Shown: piece after piece, positions 36,680 through 46,203 of the stretch
Position numbering within the stretch: the stretch's first letter is position 1
How the letters are laid out: every line of letters starts with the position of its first letter
DNA from: Mycoplana azooxidifex
Lineage (GTDB): Bacteria; Pseudomonadota; Alphaproteobacteria; Rhizobiales; Rhizobiaceae
Assembly (NCBI RefSeq): GCF_014196765.1
Contig: NZ_JACIEE010000006.1
Span: 62,001-126,000 of the forward strand
Direction: 5' to 3'
Length of the DNA: 64,000 bases
Notes under the pieces: model-generated
Seen by the model: only the letters and a program-made list of their open reading frames with translations
What the model was told of the DNA's origin: nothing
The model's database searches: none
Translations under genes and position numbers: made by a program

Positions 36680-37525
36680 TTAAGCCTTGTCGGCTTCCTG
36701 CGATGTCGGCGCCTGCGCCGTATCCTCCTCGTCGGAGTCCGCTTGCGCGGCGGCGCGCGCCCGCTGCCGTTCTATGAGTCGGGCCGTGTAGATGGCAATC
36801 TCGTAGAGAAGGATGGTCGGCAGTGCAAGACCGATCTGGGAGACCGGGTCCGGCGGCGTCAGGACGGCCGCGGCGACAAAGGCGATCACGATCGCGTACT
36901 TGCGCTTCTCGACCAGGGTCTGCGCGGTGATGAAGCCGGCGCGCACCAGAAGCGACGAGACCACCGGAAGCTGGAAGACCAGGCCGAAGGCGAAGATCAG
37001 CGACATGATCAGCCCGAGATACTCGGAAACCTTCGGCAGCAGCTGGATCGAGACCTCGCCCTCGCCGCCGCCCTGCTCCATCGACAGGAAGAACCACATG
37101 ACCATGGGCGTGAAGAAGAAATAGACGAGGGCCGCGCCGATGAGAAACAGGATCGGGGACGCAACGAGGAACGGCAGGAACGCCGCGCGCTCGTTCTTGT
37201 AGAGGCCCGGTGCGACGAACTTGTAGATCTGCTGGGCAATGATCGGGAAGGCGATCACCAGCGCGCTGAACATCGCCACCTTGATCTGGGTGAAGAAGAA
37301 TTCCTGCGGCGCGGTGTAGATGAGCTCGACGTTGCGGTGGGACAGTCCCGCCCACTCGACCGACCACTTGAACGGCTGCACCAGGATGTTGAACAGGGCC
37401 TTGGCAAAGTAGAAGCAGACTAGGAAGGCGACGAAGAACGCGCCCACGGCCCACATCAGCCTCCGGCGCAGTTCGATCAGGTGTTCGATCAGCGGCTGGG
37501 GCTTGTCCTCGTACTCGCCGCTCAT
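36680..37525 (-). CDS. tatC: Twin-arginine translocase subunit TatC
   Basis: A 281-residue six-helix inner-membrane receptor for twin-arginine signal peptides. The cytoplasmic N-terminus HLIELRRRLMWA and the loop FLPFLVASPILFLIGAAL are typical. Its ATG overlaps the tatB stop by four bases. A charged Gln/Glu-rich tail follows the last helix. Likely clients in this window include the DUF1501 protein. Confidence 0.96.
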   Translation of the reverse strand: MSGEYEDKPQPLIEHLIELRRRLMWAVGAFFVAFLVCFYFAKALFNILVQPFKWSVEWAGLSHRNVELIYTAPQEFFFTQIKVAMFSALVIAFPIIAQQIYKFVAPGLYKNERAAFLPFLVASPILFLIGAALVYFFFTPMVMWFFLSMEQGGGEGEVSIQLLPKVSEYLGLIMSLIFAFGLVFQLPVVSSLLVRAGFITAQTLVEKRKYAIVIAFVAAAVLTPPDPVSQIGLALPTILLYEIAIYTARLIERQRARAAAQADSDEEDTAQAPTSQEADKA

Positions 37526-38244
37526 GCCTGATCCTTCTTGGGCTTGCGTGTGGTGGCCTTTTTAGCCGGTGCGGCTGCGGGCGTAGACGCCGTCTTTGCC
37601 TTGGGCGCCGCCTTGGCGGGCGCCTCGGCCCTGGCCGCAGCCTTCCGTGGTGCCGCCTTCGGCTTGGCGGCCGGGGCCTTGTTAGTCGCAGCCTTCCGCG
37701 GCGCCTTGGCCACGGCAGTCTTTGCTCCAGACGCCGCGGGCTTGACCGGCTCGACCGGCGCTGCCGTCACCGACTGCACGGGGGCGGCGGGAAGCGGGTC
37801 TGCCGTCGTTGCCGAAACCGCAGCCGCCGGGGCCGCTGCAGCCGCGGCAGAGACGACGGGAGGCGGCGGGACGGGGGCGGCATCCGAGGTTTCGGATGCG
37901 CTGTCGGCTGCGGCTGTGGACGTCGAGGAGGCCGGTTGCGAGGACGTGACCTTCGACAGGTCGGCCTTGATCTCGTCGCCCATCTGCCGCAGCGGATTGA
38001 CCGCCTCGCGGATGGCGTTCATCGGGTTCAGCTTCTGCGCATCGCCGATGGTCTTGCGAACGTCGTCGAGGTCGGCCTCGCGTAGCGCCTCGTCGAACTG
38101 CTGGCGGAAATCGCCCGCCATGGAGCGCAGCCGCGTGACCATGCGGCCGAACGTCCTGAGCATCTGCGGCAGGTCCTTTGGACCGACCACCAGGATCAGA
38201 ACGATGGCGATGACGAGAATTTCGCTCCAGCCGACTTCAAGCAT
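37522..38244 (-). CDS. tatB: Twin-arginine translocase subunit TatB
   Basis: A 240-residue protein with one N-terminal helix and the amphipathic hinge VGPKDLPQMLRTFG. From about residue 100 it carries a long Ala/Pro/Lys-rich tail, as in other rhizobial TatB proteins. It lies between tatA (48-base gap) and tatC (overlap). Confidence 0.94.
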   Translation of the reverse strand: MLEVGWSEILVIAIVLILVVGPKDLPQMLRTFGRMVTRLRSMAGDFRQQFDEALREADLDDVRKTIGDAQKLNPMNAIREAVNPLRQMGDEIKADLSKVTSSQPASSTSTAAADSASETSDAAPVPPPPVVSAAAAAAPAAAVSATTADPLPAAPVQSVTAAPVEPVKPAASGAKTAVAKAPRKAATNKAPAAKPKAAPRKAAARAEAPAKAAPKAKTASTPAAAPAKKATTRKPKKDQA

Positions 38245-38292
38245 AAGGCAATGTCCTTGCGGGATCGCGACCGTGCGTCGCGTCCAGACCGA

Positions 38293-38493
38293 TCACTTGG
38301 TCTCGTCAGCCTTGTGCTCGACGGTCTTCGACTTGTCGGCCGCGGCGGCGGCCTCGTCGTCCGACATGCCCTTCTTGAAGTTCTTGATGCCCTTTGCGAC
38401 ATCGCCCATCAGTTCGGGAATCTTGCCGCGGCCAAACAGCAGCAGCACCACCGCCAGAACGATCAGCCAATGCCAGATGCTGAATGAACCCAT
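38293..38493 (-). CDS. tatA: Twin-arginine translocase subunit TatA
   Basis: A 66-residue pore-forming subunit with one helix ([16 protein letters not shown]) followed by the amphipathic helix beginning [25 protein letters not shown] precedes the ATG. First of the tatABC operon. Confidence 0.96.
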   Translation of the reverse strand: MGSFSIWHWLIVLAVVLLLFGRGKIPELMGDVAKGIKNFKKGMSDDEAAAAADKSKTVEHKADETK

Positions 38494-38536
38494 GTTATTT
38501 TACTCCCTCTAGGATTTCGTACCCGATGTAAGGTGT

Positions 38537-39640
38537 TCAGGTGTCTTTTTCAAACACTAGTATGTCGCGCTCGTTAGCCGAAAGCGTGACGTCGCGCAAT
38601 CCACCGGGAAGTTGCCCGGCCCTGATTCGCGCACGGACGGATTGGTCGGTCCCCGGTATGGCCAGTTCCAGCAGTTCGACGACGCCGAGAAACCGTCGCG
38701 ACAGGACCCGGGCGGGGATCGATCCCTCCGCCTCGGAGATGGCGATACCCGACAGACGCACGGCAATCCGCACCTTTGCGCCATCCGCGAGGGGGCCTGC
38801 CGGAACGTTTCCGAGCGGCGTCTCCACCCGCCCCGACCGCACGTGGCCGGGAAAGACGTTGATCTCGGAAAAGAACCCGGCCGCAAACAGATCGGCAGGC
38901 CTCAGATAGAGTTCCTCCGCGGTGCCCACCTGCACCAGCCGGCCATCACGCAAAAGTGCGATGCGGTCGCCCATCCGCATCGCCTCCTCGGCGTCATGGG
39001 TGACGACGATGGCGGTTGCGCGACTATGCCGCAGGATCGCCAGCGTATCCGCGCGGATGGAATCCTTCAGCCGCGAATCCAGGCCGGAGAACGGTTCGTC
39101 CATCAGAAGAACCGCCGGGCGCGGCGCAAGCGCACGGGCAAGGGCCACGCGTTGCTGCTCGCCGCCGGACAGCGCGTGCGGGAACTTCTCGGCATAGTGC
39201 GAAAGGCCCACGCGCTCCAGGGCCAGGTGCGCCTCGGCGATGGCTCCGGCCTTCGGGATCGCCGTCAGGCCGAAGCGGACGTTGTCCAGCACGGACATAT
39301 GCGGAAAGAGCGCGAAATCCTGGAACATCAGGCCGACGCCGCGCCGCTCGGGCGGCAGGAACACCTTCGGCCCGGCGATCTCCTGGTCGTTCAGGAGCAC
39401 GCGGCCGCCGGCCTGCGCCTCGATGCCGGCGGCGATGCGCAGAAGCGTCGTCTTGCCGGACCCCGACGGCCCGAGCAGGCAGAGAACCTCGCCCGGCTGG
39501 GCAGACATGGAAATGCCGCGGATCGTCTCCTTGCCGTGATAGCTGTGATGGATGTCCTCGAAGGAGAGCTTTGCCGCGAAGGTCACCGCGGACGCGGTCA
39601 GCGCCTCGATCCCGTTCAGATTCGACGAATCCGAAGCCAT
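38537..39640 (-). CDS. ABC transporter ATP-binding protein, FbpC/PotA-like
   Basis: A 367-residue importer ATPase. Walker A is GPSGSGKTT, the signature LSGGEQQRVALARAL and Walker B VLLMDEPFSG, then VVTHDAEEAM and a C-terminal regulatory (TOBE-like) domain. The type resembles iron(III) or polyamine importers. No permease or binding-protein gene is beside it, so it is an orphan ATPase inserted between scpB and tatA. Substrate cannot be assigned. Confidence 0.87.
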   Translation of the reverse strand: MASDSSNLNGIEALTASAVTFAAKLSFEDIHHSYHGKETIRGISMSAQPGEVLCLLGPSGSGKTTLLRIAAGIEAQAGGRVLLNDQEIAGPKVFLPPERRGVGLMFQDFALFPHMSVLDNVRFGLTAIPKAGAIAEAHLALERVGLSHYAEKFPHALSGGEQQRVALARALAPRPAVLLMDEPFSGLDSRLKDSIRADTLAILRHSRATAIVVTHDAEEAMRMGDRIALLRDGRLVQVGTAEELYLRPADLFAAGFFSEINVFPGHVRSGRVETPLGNVPAGPLADGAKVRIAVRLSGIAISEAEGSIPARVLSRRFLGVVELLELAIPGTDQSVRARIRAGQLPGGLRDVTLSANERDILVFEKDT

Positions 39641-39757
39641 TCCCTGCCAATCCCCGAGTTCGCACCGGGCACATGCTGCCCCGGCGCTTCTGCCGACACG
39701 CCGTGAACAGCGGCGGCAATTCAGGGCGCGGCAATTCAGGGCGACGATAAGCTTCCG

Positions 39758-40480
39758 CTATTCGTCTTCTTTTCCGCCCGGTGTCAAGAGGCCGAGTTCC
39801 TCGAGGTCCATCTGCGTGATCGGATCCTCGTCGTCGGCCAGTTCGTCCTCGCCTAGCGGCAGGGGGATCTGAAAATTGGACGGAATGCGGCCGGACAGAA
39901 GCCCGGCACCCTTCAACTCCTCGAGCCCCGGGAGATCGCGCAGTTCTTCCAGGCCGAAATGGTCGAGGAAATCCTTCGTCGTGCCGAAGGTCACGGGCCG
40001 GCCCGGCGTGCGCCTGCGGCCGCGGAACCGCACCCACCCGGCCTCGAGCAGAACGTCCAGCGTTCCCTTCGACGTCTGCACGCCGCGGATATCCTCGATT
40101 TCCGCCCGCGTCACCGGCTGGTGGTAGGCGATGATCGAAAGCACCTCGAGGGCTGCGCGCGACAGCTTGCGCACCTCGCCCTCGTCGCTGCGGACGACGA
40201 AGGACAGGTCCGGTGCGGTCCGGAACGCCCAGTGGTCGGCGACCTGGACGAGGTTGACACCGCGCCCGGCATAGAGCGCCCTCAGCTGGCGCATGACGTG
40301 GCCGACATCGACGCCGGCCGGCAGGCGGTCGGCGATATAGCCTTCCGGAACGGGACCGGCGGAGGCGAAGACCAGCGCCTCGGCAATCCGCGCGGCCTCA
40401 TGCAGCCGGCGCGGGTCGACGACGGTGGCAACCTCATCGGCGGCGGGAGCGGCATCCTGCGGCCCGTCGACCTCAGACAT
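39758..40480 (-). CDS. scpB: Chromosome segregation and condensation protein ScpB
   Basis: A 240-residue winged-helix partner of ScpA in the SMC-ScpAB condensin. The WH signature LSIIAYHQPVTRAEIEDIRG and the second domain FGTTKDFLDHFGLEELRDLP are evident. It overlaps the end of scpA by eight bases. The acidic C-terminal tail is variable. Confidence 0.95.
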   Translation of the reverse strand: MSEVDGPQDAAPAADEVATVVDPRRLHEAARIAEALVFASAGPVPEGYIADRLPAGVDVGHVMRQLRALYAGRGVNLVQVADHWAFRTAPDLSFVVRSDEGEVRKLSRAALEVLSIIAYHQPVTRAEIEDIRGVQTSKGTLDVLLEAGWVRFRGRRRTPGRPVTFGTTKDFLDHFGLEELRDLPGLEELKGAGLLSGRIPSNFQIPLPLGEDELADDEDPITQMDLEELGLLTPGGKEDE

Positions 40481-41333
40481 GATCGTCGTCCCCCTGCTCG
40501 CCCCGCTGCGCCTGCGCGCCGCGGCGCAGGAAGATCGGCTGGAACACGCCGTCCTGCCGGATCTCCAGCTGCCCCTCGCGCACCATTTCCAGCGTGGCGG
40601 CGAAAGCGCTCGCCATCGCCGTCCTGCGCTCGGAGGGTTCGGTGAGATAGCGCAGGAGAAAATGATCGAGCGCCGTCCAGTCTTCGACCTCGCCCATCAG
40701 CCTGTGCAGGATCTCGCGCGCATCGGCGAGCGACCAGACGGTGCGCTTCTCGATCGTCACCTGGGTGATGGCGTGACGCTGGCGCAGCGACGCATAGGCG
40801 TTGAGCAGATCGTAGAGCGAGGCATCGAAGGCGGAACGCCGCTGGATCGGGATATGTTCGGGCGCGCCACGGGCGAAGAAATCGCGACCCAGGCGGTTGC
40901 GGTTGACCAGTCGCGTCGCCGCATCGCGCATCGCCTCCAGCCGCTTCAGCCGGAAGGCCAGCGTCGCCGCCATCTCCTCGCCGCTCGGTCCGTCGTCCTT
41001 GGGCTGCTGGGGGATGAGAAGGCGTGATTTCAGGTAGGCCAGCCAGGCGGCCATGACCAGATAATCGGCCGCAAGTTCTATCCGGATCTGCCGGGCGCGC
41101 TCGATGAAGGCCAGGTACTGCTCGACCAGCGCCAGCACGGAGAGGCGGGAAAGGTCGACCTTCTGCGTGCGCGCCAGATGCAGGAGCAGGTCGAGCGGGC
41201 CCTCGAAGCCGGCGATATCGACGACGAGGCCCTCTTCATGCAGCCCGCGGTCGCGGTCATCCTGCCACAGCTCCTCCAGCGGCGCTGCGCCCGATGCTTC
41301 CGTCTTCTGCGGCTTGAACCTCGATCCGTACAC
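40473..41333 (-). CDS. scpA: Chromosome segregation and condensation protein ScpA
   Basis: A 286-residue kleisin bridging SMC heads. The N-terminal SMC-neck-binding part contains FEGPLDLLLHLARTQKVDL, and AADYLVMAAWLAYLKSRLLI is typical of ScpA. The start is taken as the GTG at 41333 with GGAG five bases upstream; a GTG at 41339 is also possible. It follows nagZ and precedes scpB in one operon. Confidence 0.94.
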   Translation of the reverse strand: MYGSRFKPQKTEASGAAPLEELWQDDRDRGLHEEGLVVDIAGFEGPLDLLLHLARTQKVDLSRLSVLALVEQYLAFIERARQIRIELAADYLVMAAWLAYLKSRLLIPQQPKDDGPSGEEMAATLAFRLKRLEAMRDAATRLVNRNRLGRDFFARGAPEHIPIQRRSAFDASLYDLLNAYASLRQRHAITQVTIEKRTVWSLADAREILHRLMGEVEDWTALDHFLLRYLTEPSERRTAMASAFAATLEMVREGQLEIRQDGVFQPIFLRRGAQAQRGEQGDDDHV

Positions 41334-41375
41334 CTGCACTCCAAGAACGGCCTGCCGACGCGGCGCGAGATGTCC

Positions 41376-42395
41376 TCAGGCGACCGCGATCAGCGCATTG
41401 AATTCTTCCCGCAAGGCTAGCTCGTCGGCTCCGTCGGCCATGGGAAAACCGGCCTTCACCGCTTCCGCGCGCCGCCGGCCTTCTCCTACCAGCGGTGGCA
41501 CGTTCTCGGCAACCGCAATCATTTCCTCCATGATCCCGTGGCAATGCAAGACCAAATCGAGGCCGGCGGCAATGATCCCGCGCGCACGGGTTGCAATGTC
41601 GCCCTTCAGCGCGTTCATCGAGACGTCGTCCGACATCAGGAGCCCGTCGAAGCCGATGTGGCCGCGGATGATCTCGCGGACCACCTTCGGCGAGGTTGTG
41701 GCAGGATTGTCGGCGTCGAGTTCGGTGAAGACGATATGGGCAGACATCGCCATAAGCTCGTCGCGCAGGTGCTGGAAGGGCAGAAAGTCGATCGCCTGCA
41801 ACTGCTCCAGCGGCGCATGGACCACCGGCAGGTCGTGATGGGAATCCACCATCGTGCGGCCGTGCCCCGGCATGTGCTTCATCACCGGCAACAGGCCGCC
41901 GGCCTTCAGGCCCTCGGCGGCAGCCTTACCCATGGCGGAGACGATGCTAGGCTCCTGGCCATAGGCGCGGTTGCCGATCACGTCGTGCACGCCCGGAACG
42001 GCCACGTCCAGGACCGGAAGGCAGTCGACATTGACGCCGAGGCGGGACAGATCGAAGGCAAACAGCCGCGACATCAGCCAGGCTGCGCGCAATCCCTTTT
42101 CCTCGTCCTGTCGATAGATGGCGCCGAGTGCTGCGGCATTCGGATACTGAGGTACATGCGGCGGCTTGATCCGCTGCACGCGCCCGCCTTCCTGGTCGAT
42201 CAGCACGGGAATCGCCGGGTCGCCGCCCACCGTCTCGCGCAGCGCGGCCGAAAGGTCGGCCACCTGGGACGGCTCGCCGATGTTGCGCCCGAACAGGATG
42301 AAGCCCCAGGGGCGCTCGTCCCTGAAGAAGGCCTTCTCGTCATCGGTGAGGACAAGGCCCTTGCAGCCGGAGATGAAAGATTTCGATTCGCTCAT
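41376..42395 (-). CDS. nagZ: Beta-N-acetylhexosaminidase NagZ
   Basis: A 339-residue GH3-family enzyme removing GlcNAc from anhydromuropeptides during cell-wall recycling. The substrate site KHMPGHGRTMVDSHHDLP with its catalytic His and the nucleophile Asp in LLMSDDVSMNAL are present, as is VLIDQEGGRVQR. The ATG at 42395 is chosen over 42407. It lies between the SPOR gene and scpA. Confidence 0.95.
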   Translation of the reverse strand: MSESKSFISGCKGLVLTDDEKAFFRDERPWGFILFGRNIGEPSQVADLSAALRETVGGDPAIPVLIDQEGGRVQRIKPPHVPQYPNAAALGAIYRQDEEKGLRAAWLMSRLFAFDLSRLGVNVDCLPVLDVAVPGVHDVIGNRAYGQEPSIVSAMGKAAAEGLKAGGLLPVMKHMPGHGRTMVDSHHDLPVVHAPLEQLQAIDFLPFQHLRDELMAMSAHIVFTELDADNPATTSPKVVREIIRGHIGFDGLLMSDDVSMNALKGDIATRARGIIAAGLDLVLHCHGIMEEMIAVAENVPPLVGEGRRRAEAVKAGFPMADGADELALREEFNALIAVA

Positions 42396-42481
42396 GCGAC
42401 GAATCATAGGCTTTAAGCGGCGAAAGGCGAGAGAGCCGGGCGATTTCTTTCACAGGAAACCCGCAGCAACCGCTGCCGCCG

Positions 42482-42516
42482 AACGAAAAATGGCGCGTCC
42501 GGGACGCGCCATTTCA
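42482..42516 (-). terminator. Terminator of the SPOR-protein gene
   Basis: AAATGGCGCGTCC pairs with GGACGCGCCATTT over 13 bp. On the minus strand it is followed by TTTTTC. It separates the SPOR gene from nagZ, so nagZ likely has its own promoter. Confidence 0.82.
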
Positions 42517-42539
42517 TTATTTCACGTTCCTCGCGCCCC

Positions 42540-45500
42540 TCAGCGGGTGACGAGGCAGCTGCCGCCGGCGGCCTTGTACTTGGCGCAAAGGGCGTTGGCC
42601 TCCTCGCGCGAGCCGGCCGGGATGCGGACGCGGTAATAGGTGCCCTTGTTGGCAATCTCGGCGCGCTTGATATCGACGCCGCGGCCGCCGATGACGCTGC
42701 CGAACCTCGACGACAGGCTGTTGTAGGACGACTGCGCCTCGGCCTCCGAAGGAAGCGACGCGATCTGGATCACGTAGCCGCCCGGATTGGCCGCGGCCGG
42801 CTGTGCGGCTGCCAGGGCCTCCGCCTGTGCCGGAGCAGCCGCGGCGGGCTGCGCGACCGGTTCGCTGGCGAGCGCCGCCGTTTCGGTCGGAGCCGTTCCG
42901 GTTACGCGGCCGCGCTCGGTCACTGTGCCGACCACGTCGACGGGCTGCTCGGCCGGGCGCGATACCGGTACCGGCGTGCCGACCATTACCTCACCCTGCG
43001 GCACCTCTCCCTGCGGCGCCGGTGCTGCGGCGGCATCGGGAGCGGTGAGACCTGTTGCGGCGACACTGGTCGCGGCGACCGGGGTCGTCGTCACCGTCCG
43101 CACGGGTGCCGTCTCTTCGACGGCCGCGCCGGCGAGTTCCTGCAATGCCCGCTCGTCGCCATCCTGCGAAGCCGGAGCGCCGTCCGATGGCTGAGCCCGC
43201 AGGCCGGCATCGGCGGATACGGTTGGCGCACCTGCAGCCGGCTGCGTGGCTTCCGCCAGGGCCGGTGCGGTTTCCGCAGGCGCTACGGGCTCTTCGCGGG
43301 CGACCAGCGTTCCATCCGGCTTGACGATCATCGTCCTGACCTTGCGCGGCGAGACGACCGGACCGTTGCCCTCGCCTGCGTCCTGCTCGGCGGCCTGATC
43401 GTCGACGCCGGGCAGCAGCCGTTCGTCGTCGGCAGCGGCGTTTTCGGCGGTGGCTGCCGGATCGTCCTCGATCGGGCCGTCATAGGGTAGCGATTCCGGC
43501 GTCAGCGTGCGCTGGACGACATCGACGGGTTCCTCGGTCGAGGTGACGAGTTGCTCCTGCTGCGGGCCGCTGTCGGACTTGCCGGCGACACGGTCGTAGA
43601 CGGCCTTGTCCTGATTGGGGACGCTCTGGCCGCCGCGCTCGTCGGGAACGATCTTGACGGGCGCCTTGTCGGCGGCAATGACGCGCGGCTCCCCGGAGCC
43701 GGTGCCGACTGCGCCGGTGCCTGCCAGGAACGCGTAGACGCCGGCGCCGCCGAGAACGACGACGGTTGCGGCGGCCGCGGCGAGCATCAGGCCACGCCCG
43801 CGGCGGGCCGGTTCGTCGTAGCCGTCACCGACATAATCGTCGTCGTCGACCTGCTGGGCGTCGAGCGGGATGGCATGGCGCTCGGGCTGCGACAGCGAGC
43901 GCCGCAGATCTTCCTCGAGCGCCTTGTCGAATTCCTCCGCATCGCCCGTCGCGGGCTTGAACGGCACCACATTGGCGGCGGCGCCAACCGCAGCGGCGCG
44001 GCTGGACGCCGGTGCGGCCGCAGGCTCGCCGAACAACTGCGCCATCTCGGCATCGATGTCGAGATCGTAATCCGGCTGATGGACCGGCGGCTTGTCCTTG
44101 TCGACCGCGGGAAGATGCGGGACGTCGAGTTCGCCAACAGGCGCGACGCCGACATCGGTGTCGGCGATGAGCGACGGATCGAAGGGCAGAACGAAATCCA
44201 GCTCCTGCTGCTCCGTCTCGCCGACCGGTGAGACAGTGCGCGAAACCGGCGCGGACGCCTGTTCGGCGTGCGGGACAACCGGGACCACCGCTACGACCGG
44301 GGCATCGGCCGGCGCGGCGACGACAGGAGCAGGTGCTACGGATGTCTGGGCTACAGGTGTCGGTGCCGGCGGCTGCGCCGGCACGGCAGGTTCCGCCTCC
44401 GTCACAGCAGGCGCGGCGAGCGATGTTGCGGGGACCACCGTTGCCGCTGCCATGGCGGCGATCGCCGGCGCCGAAGGCGGCTCGGGCGGTACGGACGGCA
44501 TCAGCTCGGAAGCGTCCAGATCGAATTCGATGTCCGACAGGTCGAGCTCGAAATTCGCAAACGGGTCATCGATATCCGCAGCGGCGCTCTCGACGGCCGG
44601 CGCGACAGAAGCAGCGGGCGCGGCAAAGTCGTCGTCCAGCGCGAAAGGAACAGGGACGTCAACGACCGGCTCGACGGCAAGCGGTTCGGCCGCTGCAGGT
44701 TCGGCGAAGGCTGTCTCGGGGATCGCGACGGGTTCAGGGGCTGCAACGGACTGGCGGGCCATTGCCACCGGGGTCGCACGACCGAACTTCACGTTCGAGA
44801 AGCCCTCGAGCATGCCGGGGCGCGGGCGCGGAGCCTCCAGGGAGGCCGCCTGGGGAGCCGCAAGCGGCGGGCGGTTTTCGGGAACGGGGTAGCGTTCGAC
44901 TTCCGCCAGCAGTTCGTCCATGTCGAAGCCGTCGGCGGCGCGTGCCGGCGGGGCGACCTCATAGGAATGCGGGGGCTCGAAGACCGCCGCATCCAGGGCT
45001 TCGGCAGCATGGGGAGACAGGGCCTCCTCGGCCGCAGCGAACGCCGCATCGGCATGCGGGTCGGAGACCCAGTCCGGGACGAAATCGACCGAGCCGATCT
45101 CAACCGGCAGTTCCTCGGCCTCGAAGTGTGCGCCCTCGCCGAGGGACGGCGTCACCGGAACCGGATCGGCATAGGTCGGGGCGGATGCAAACGCGGCTTC
45201 CGCAGCACCCTGCAGCGCGACGACAGACAGGGCCTCGACAAAGGTTTCCTGCACCATACCGGCATGAGCGTCGCCGGTATCGACGACGGCATAGCCGGCC
45301 GCGGCCGGATCATAGGCGTGAACGTCGTGATGCGCGTGGCTCTCGACGGGCGGCCACGCGTGCGCCGGGGCGGCCTCTTCCTGCGGTTCGACGACCGAAG
45401 GCTCGGAAGTTTCGGCAAAGGCCTCGCCCAGCGAAAGCTCGAGCTCCTGGTCCAGATCAAGCGCGACGGGCTCATCGAAAGACGCAGAATAGTCCGCCGG

Positions 45501-46142
45501 CTGGAGGCCGAGGAACGTCGGACCTGCGGGGCCGTCATCGTATTCTGCGGCAGCCTGAGTCACGGGTGCGTCGGCCTGCGGCGCCTCGTAGGCGACCTCC
45601 TCCGAATATTCGACCGGATACTCGACCGCGGGCACAGCCTGCTCACCTTCATAGGCCGGCTGGACGTCCAAACCGGACTGCAGTGCGACGTCTACCTCGG
45701 ATTCGGCATACGCTGGCTCATCCTGCCAATCGGAACCAGCGACAGATACGGGTTCTTCCGCATAGATCGATGCAGTTTCTTCCTCGTAGGAAGGCTCGAC
45801 CAGGTCGGGCAAATGCGTCTCAACCACCTCGACGGCGGGTATCACCTCACCGAAGGTCTCTTCGAGCGTTTCATCCCGATGGACGGACACCGGCTCTGGC
45901 ACACTCTCGAACTCGCCTGCCGGATCGAGCGCGGGCGCGTCGTAGAGCGCGAATTCGCGCAGAAGTTCATCCTCGAGATCGAAGACGGGTTCCTGGAGAG
46001 GCTCGGGCGGCACCGGACGGGAAGCCGTGGGCACATTGCGAGGCTCGAAGCCGACAATGCGTGCGAGTTCCGCCAAAGGATCATCGTCCGACAGAAGGTC
46101 GGCATCGGCGGGGCCGCTTCGCGCGAGATTCTTGTCTGCCAT
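42540..46142 (-). CDS. Large SPOR-domain membrane protein
   Basis: A 1200-residue envelope protein. Residues 1-770 are cytoplasmic, acidic and low in complexity (Glu/Pro/Ala/Val). One transmembrane helix lies at about 785-810. A Pro/Ala/Gln-rich periplasmic linker follows. The last 85 residues form a SPOR domain (YVIQIASLPSEAEAQSSYNS to CAKYKAAGGSCLV) that binds denuded septal glycan. Position between argS and nagZ is conserved in rhizobia. A division or septal wall role is inferred from the SPOR domain. Confidence 0.9.
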   Translation of the reverse strand: MADKNLARSGPADADLLSDDDPLAELARIVGFEPRNVPTASRPVPPEPLQEPVFDLEDELLREFALYDAPALDPAGEFESVPEPVSVHRDETLEETFGEVIPAVEVVETHLPDLVEPSYEEETASIYAEEPVSVAGSDWQDEPAYAESEVDVALQSGLDVQPAYEGEQAVPAVEYPVEYSEEVAYEAPQADAPVTQAAAEYDDGPAGPTFLGLQPADYSASFDEPVALDLDQELELSLGEAFAETSEPSVVEPQEEAAPAHAWPPVESHAHHDVHAYDPAAAGYAVVDTGDAHAGMVQETFVEALSVVALQGAAEAAFASAPTYADPVPVTPSLGEGAHFEAEELPVEIGSVDFVPDWVSDPHADAAFAAAEEALSPHAAEALDAAVFEPPHSYEVAPPARAADGFDMDELLAEVERYPVPENRPPLAAPQAASLEAPRPRPGMLEGFSNVKFGRATPVAMARQSVAAPEPVAIPETAFAEPAAAEPLAVEPVVDVPVPFALDDDFAAPAASVAPAVESAAADIDDPFANFELDLSDIEFDLDASELMPSVPPEPPSAPAIAAMAAATVVPATSLAAPAVTEAEPAVPAQPPAPTPVAQTSVAPAPVVAAPADAPVVAVVPVVPHAEQASAPVSRTVSPVGETEQQELDFVLPFDPSLIADTDVGVAPVGELDVPHLPAVDKDKPPVHQPDYDLDIDAEMAQLFGEPAAAPASSRAAAVGAAANVVPFKPATGDAEEFDKALEEDLRRSLSQPERHAIPLDAQQVDDDDYVGDGYDEPARRGRGLMLAAAAATVVVLGGAGVYAFLAGTGAVGTGSGEPRVIAADKAPVKIVPDERGGQSVPNQDKAVYDRVAGKSDSGPQQEQLVTSTEEPVDVVQRTLTPESLPYDGPIEDDPAATAENAAADDERLLPGVDDQAAEQDAGEGNGPVVSPRKVRTMIVKPDGTLVAREEPVAPAETAPALAEATQPAAGAPTVSADAGLRAQPSDGAPASQDGDERALQELAGAAVEETAPVRTVTTTPVAATSVAATGLTAPDAAAAPAPQGEVPQGEVMVGTPVPVSRPAEQPVDVVGTVTERGRVTGTAPTETAALASEPVAQPAAAAPAQAEALAAAQPAAANPGGYVIQIASLPSEAEAQSSYNSLSSRFGSVIGGRGVDIKRAEIANKGTYYRVRIPAGSREEANALCAKYKAAGGSCLVTR

Positions 46143-46203
46143 ACTGCTCCACTCACAAGCTTCAAAATCGCGTTTGCCAGCTTATTGTGGGCAAATGGTG
46201 ACG

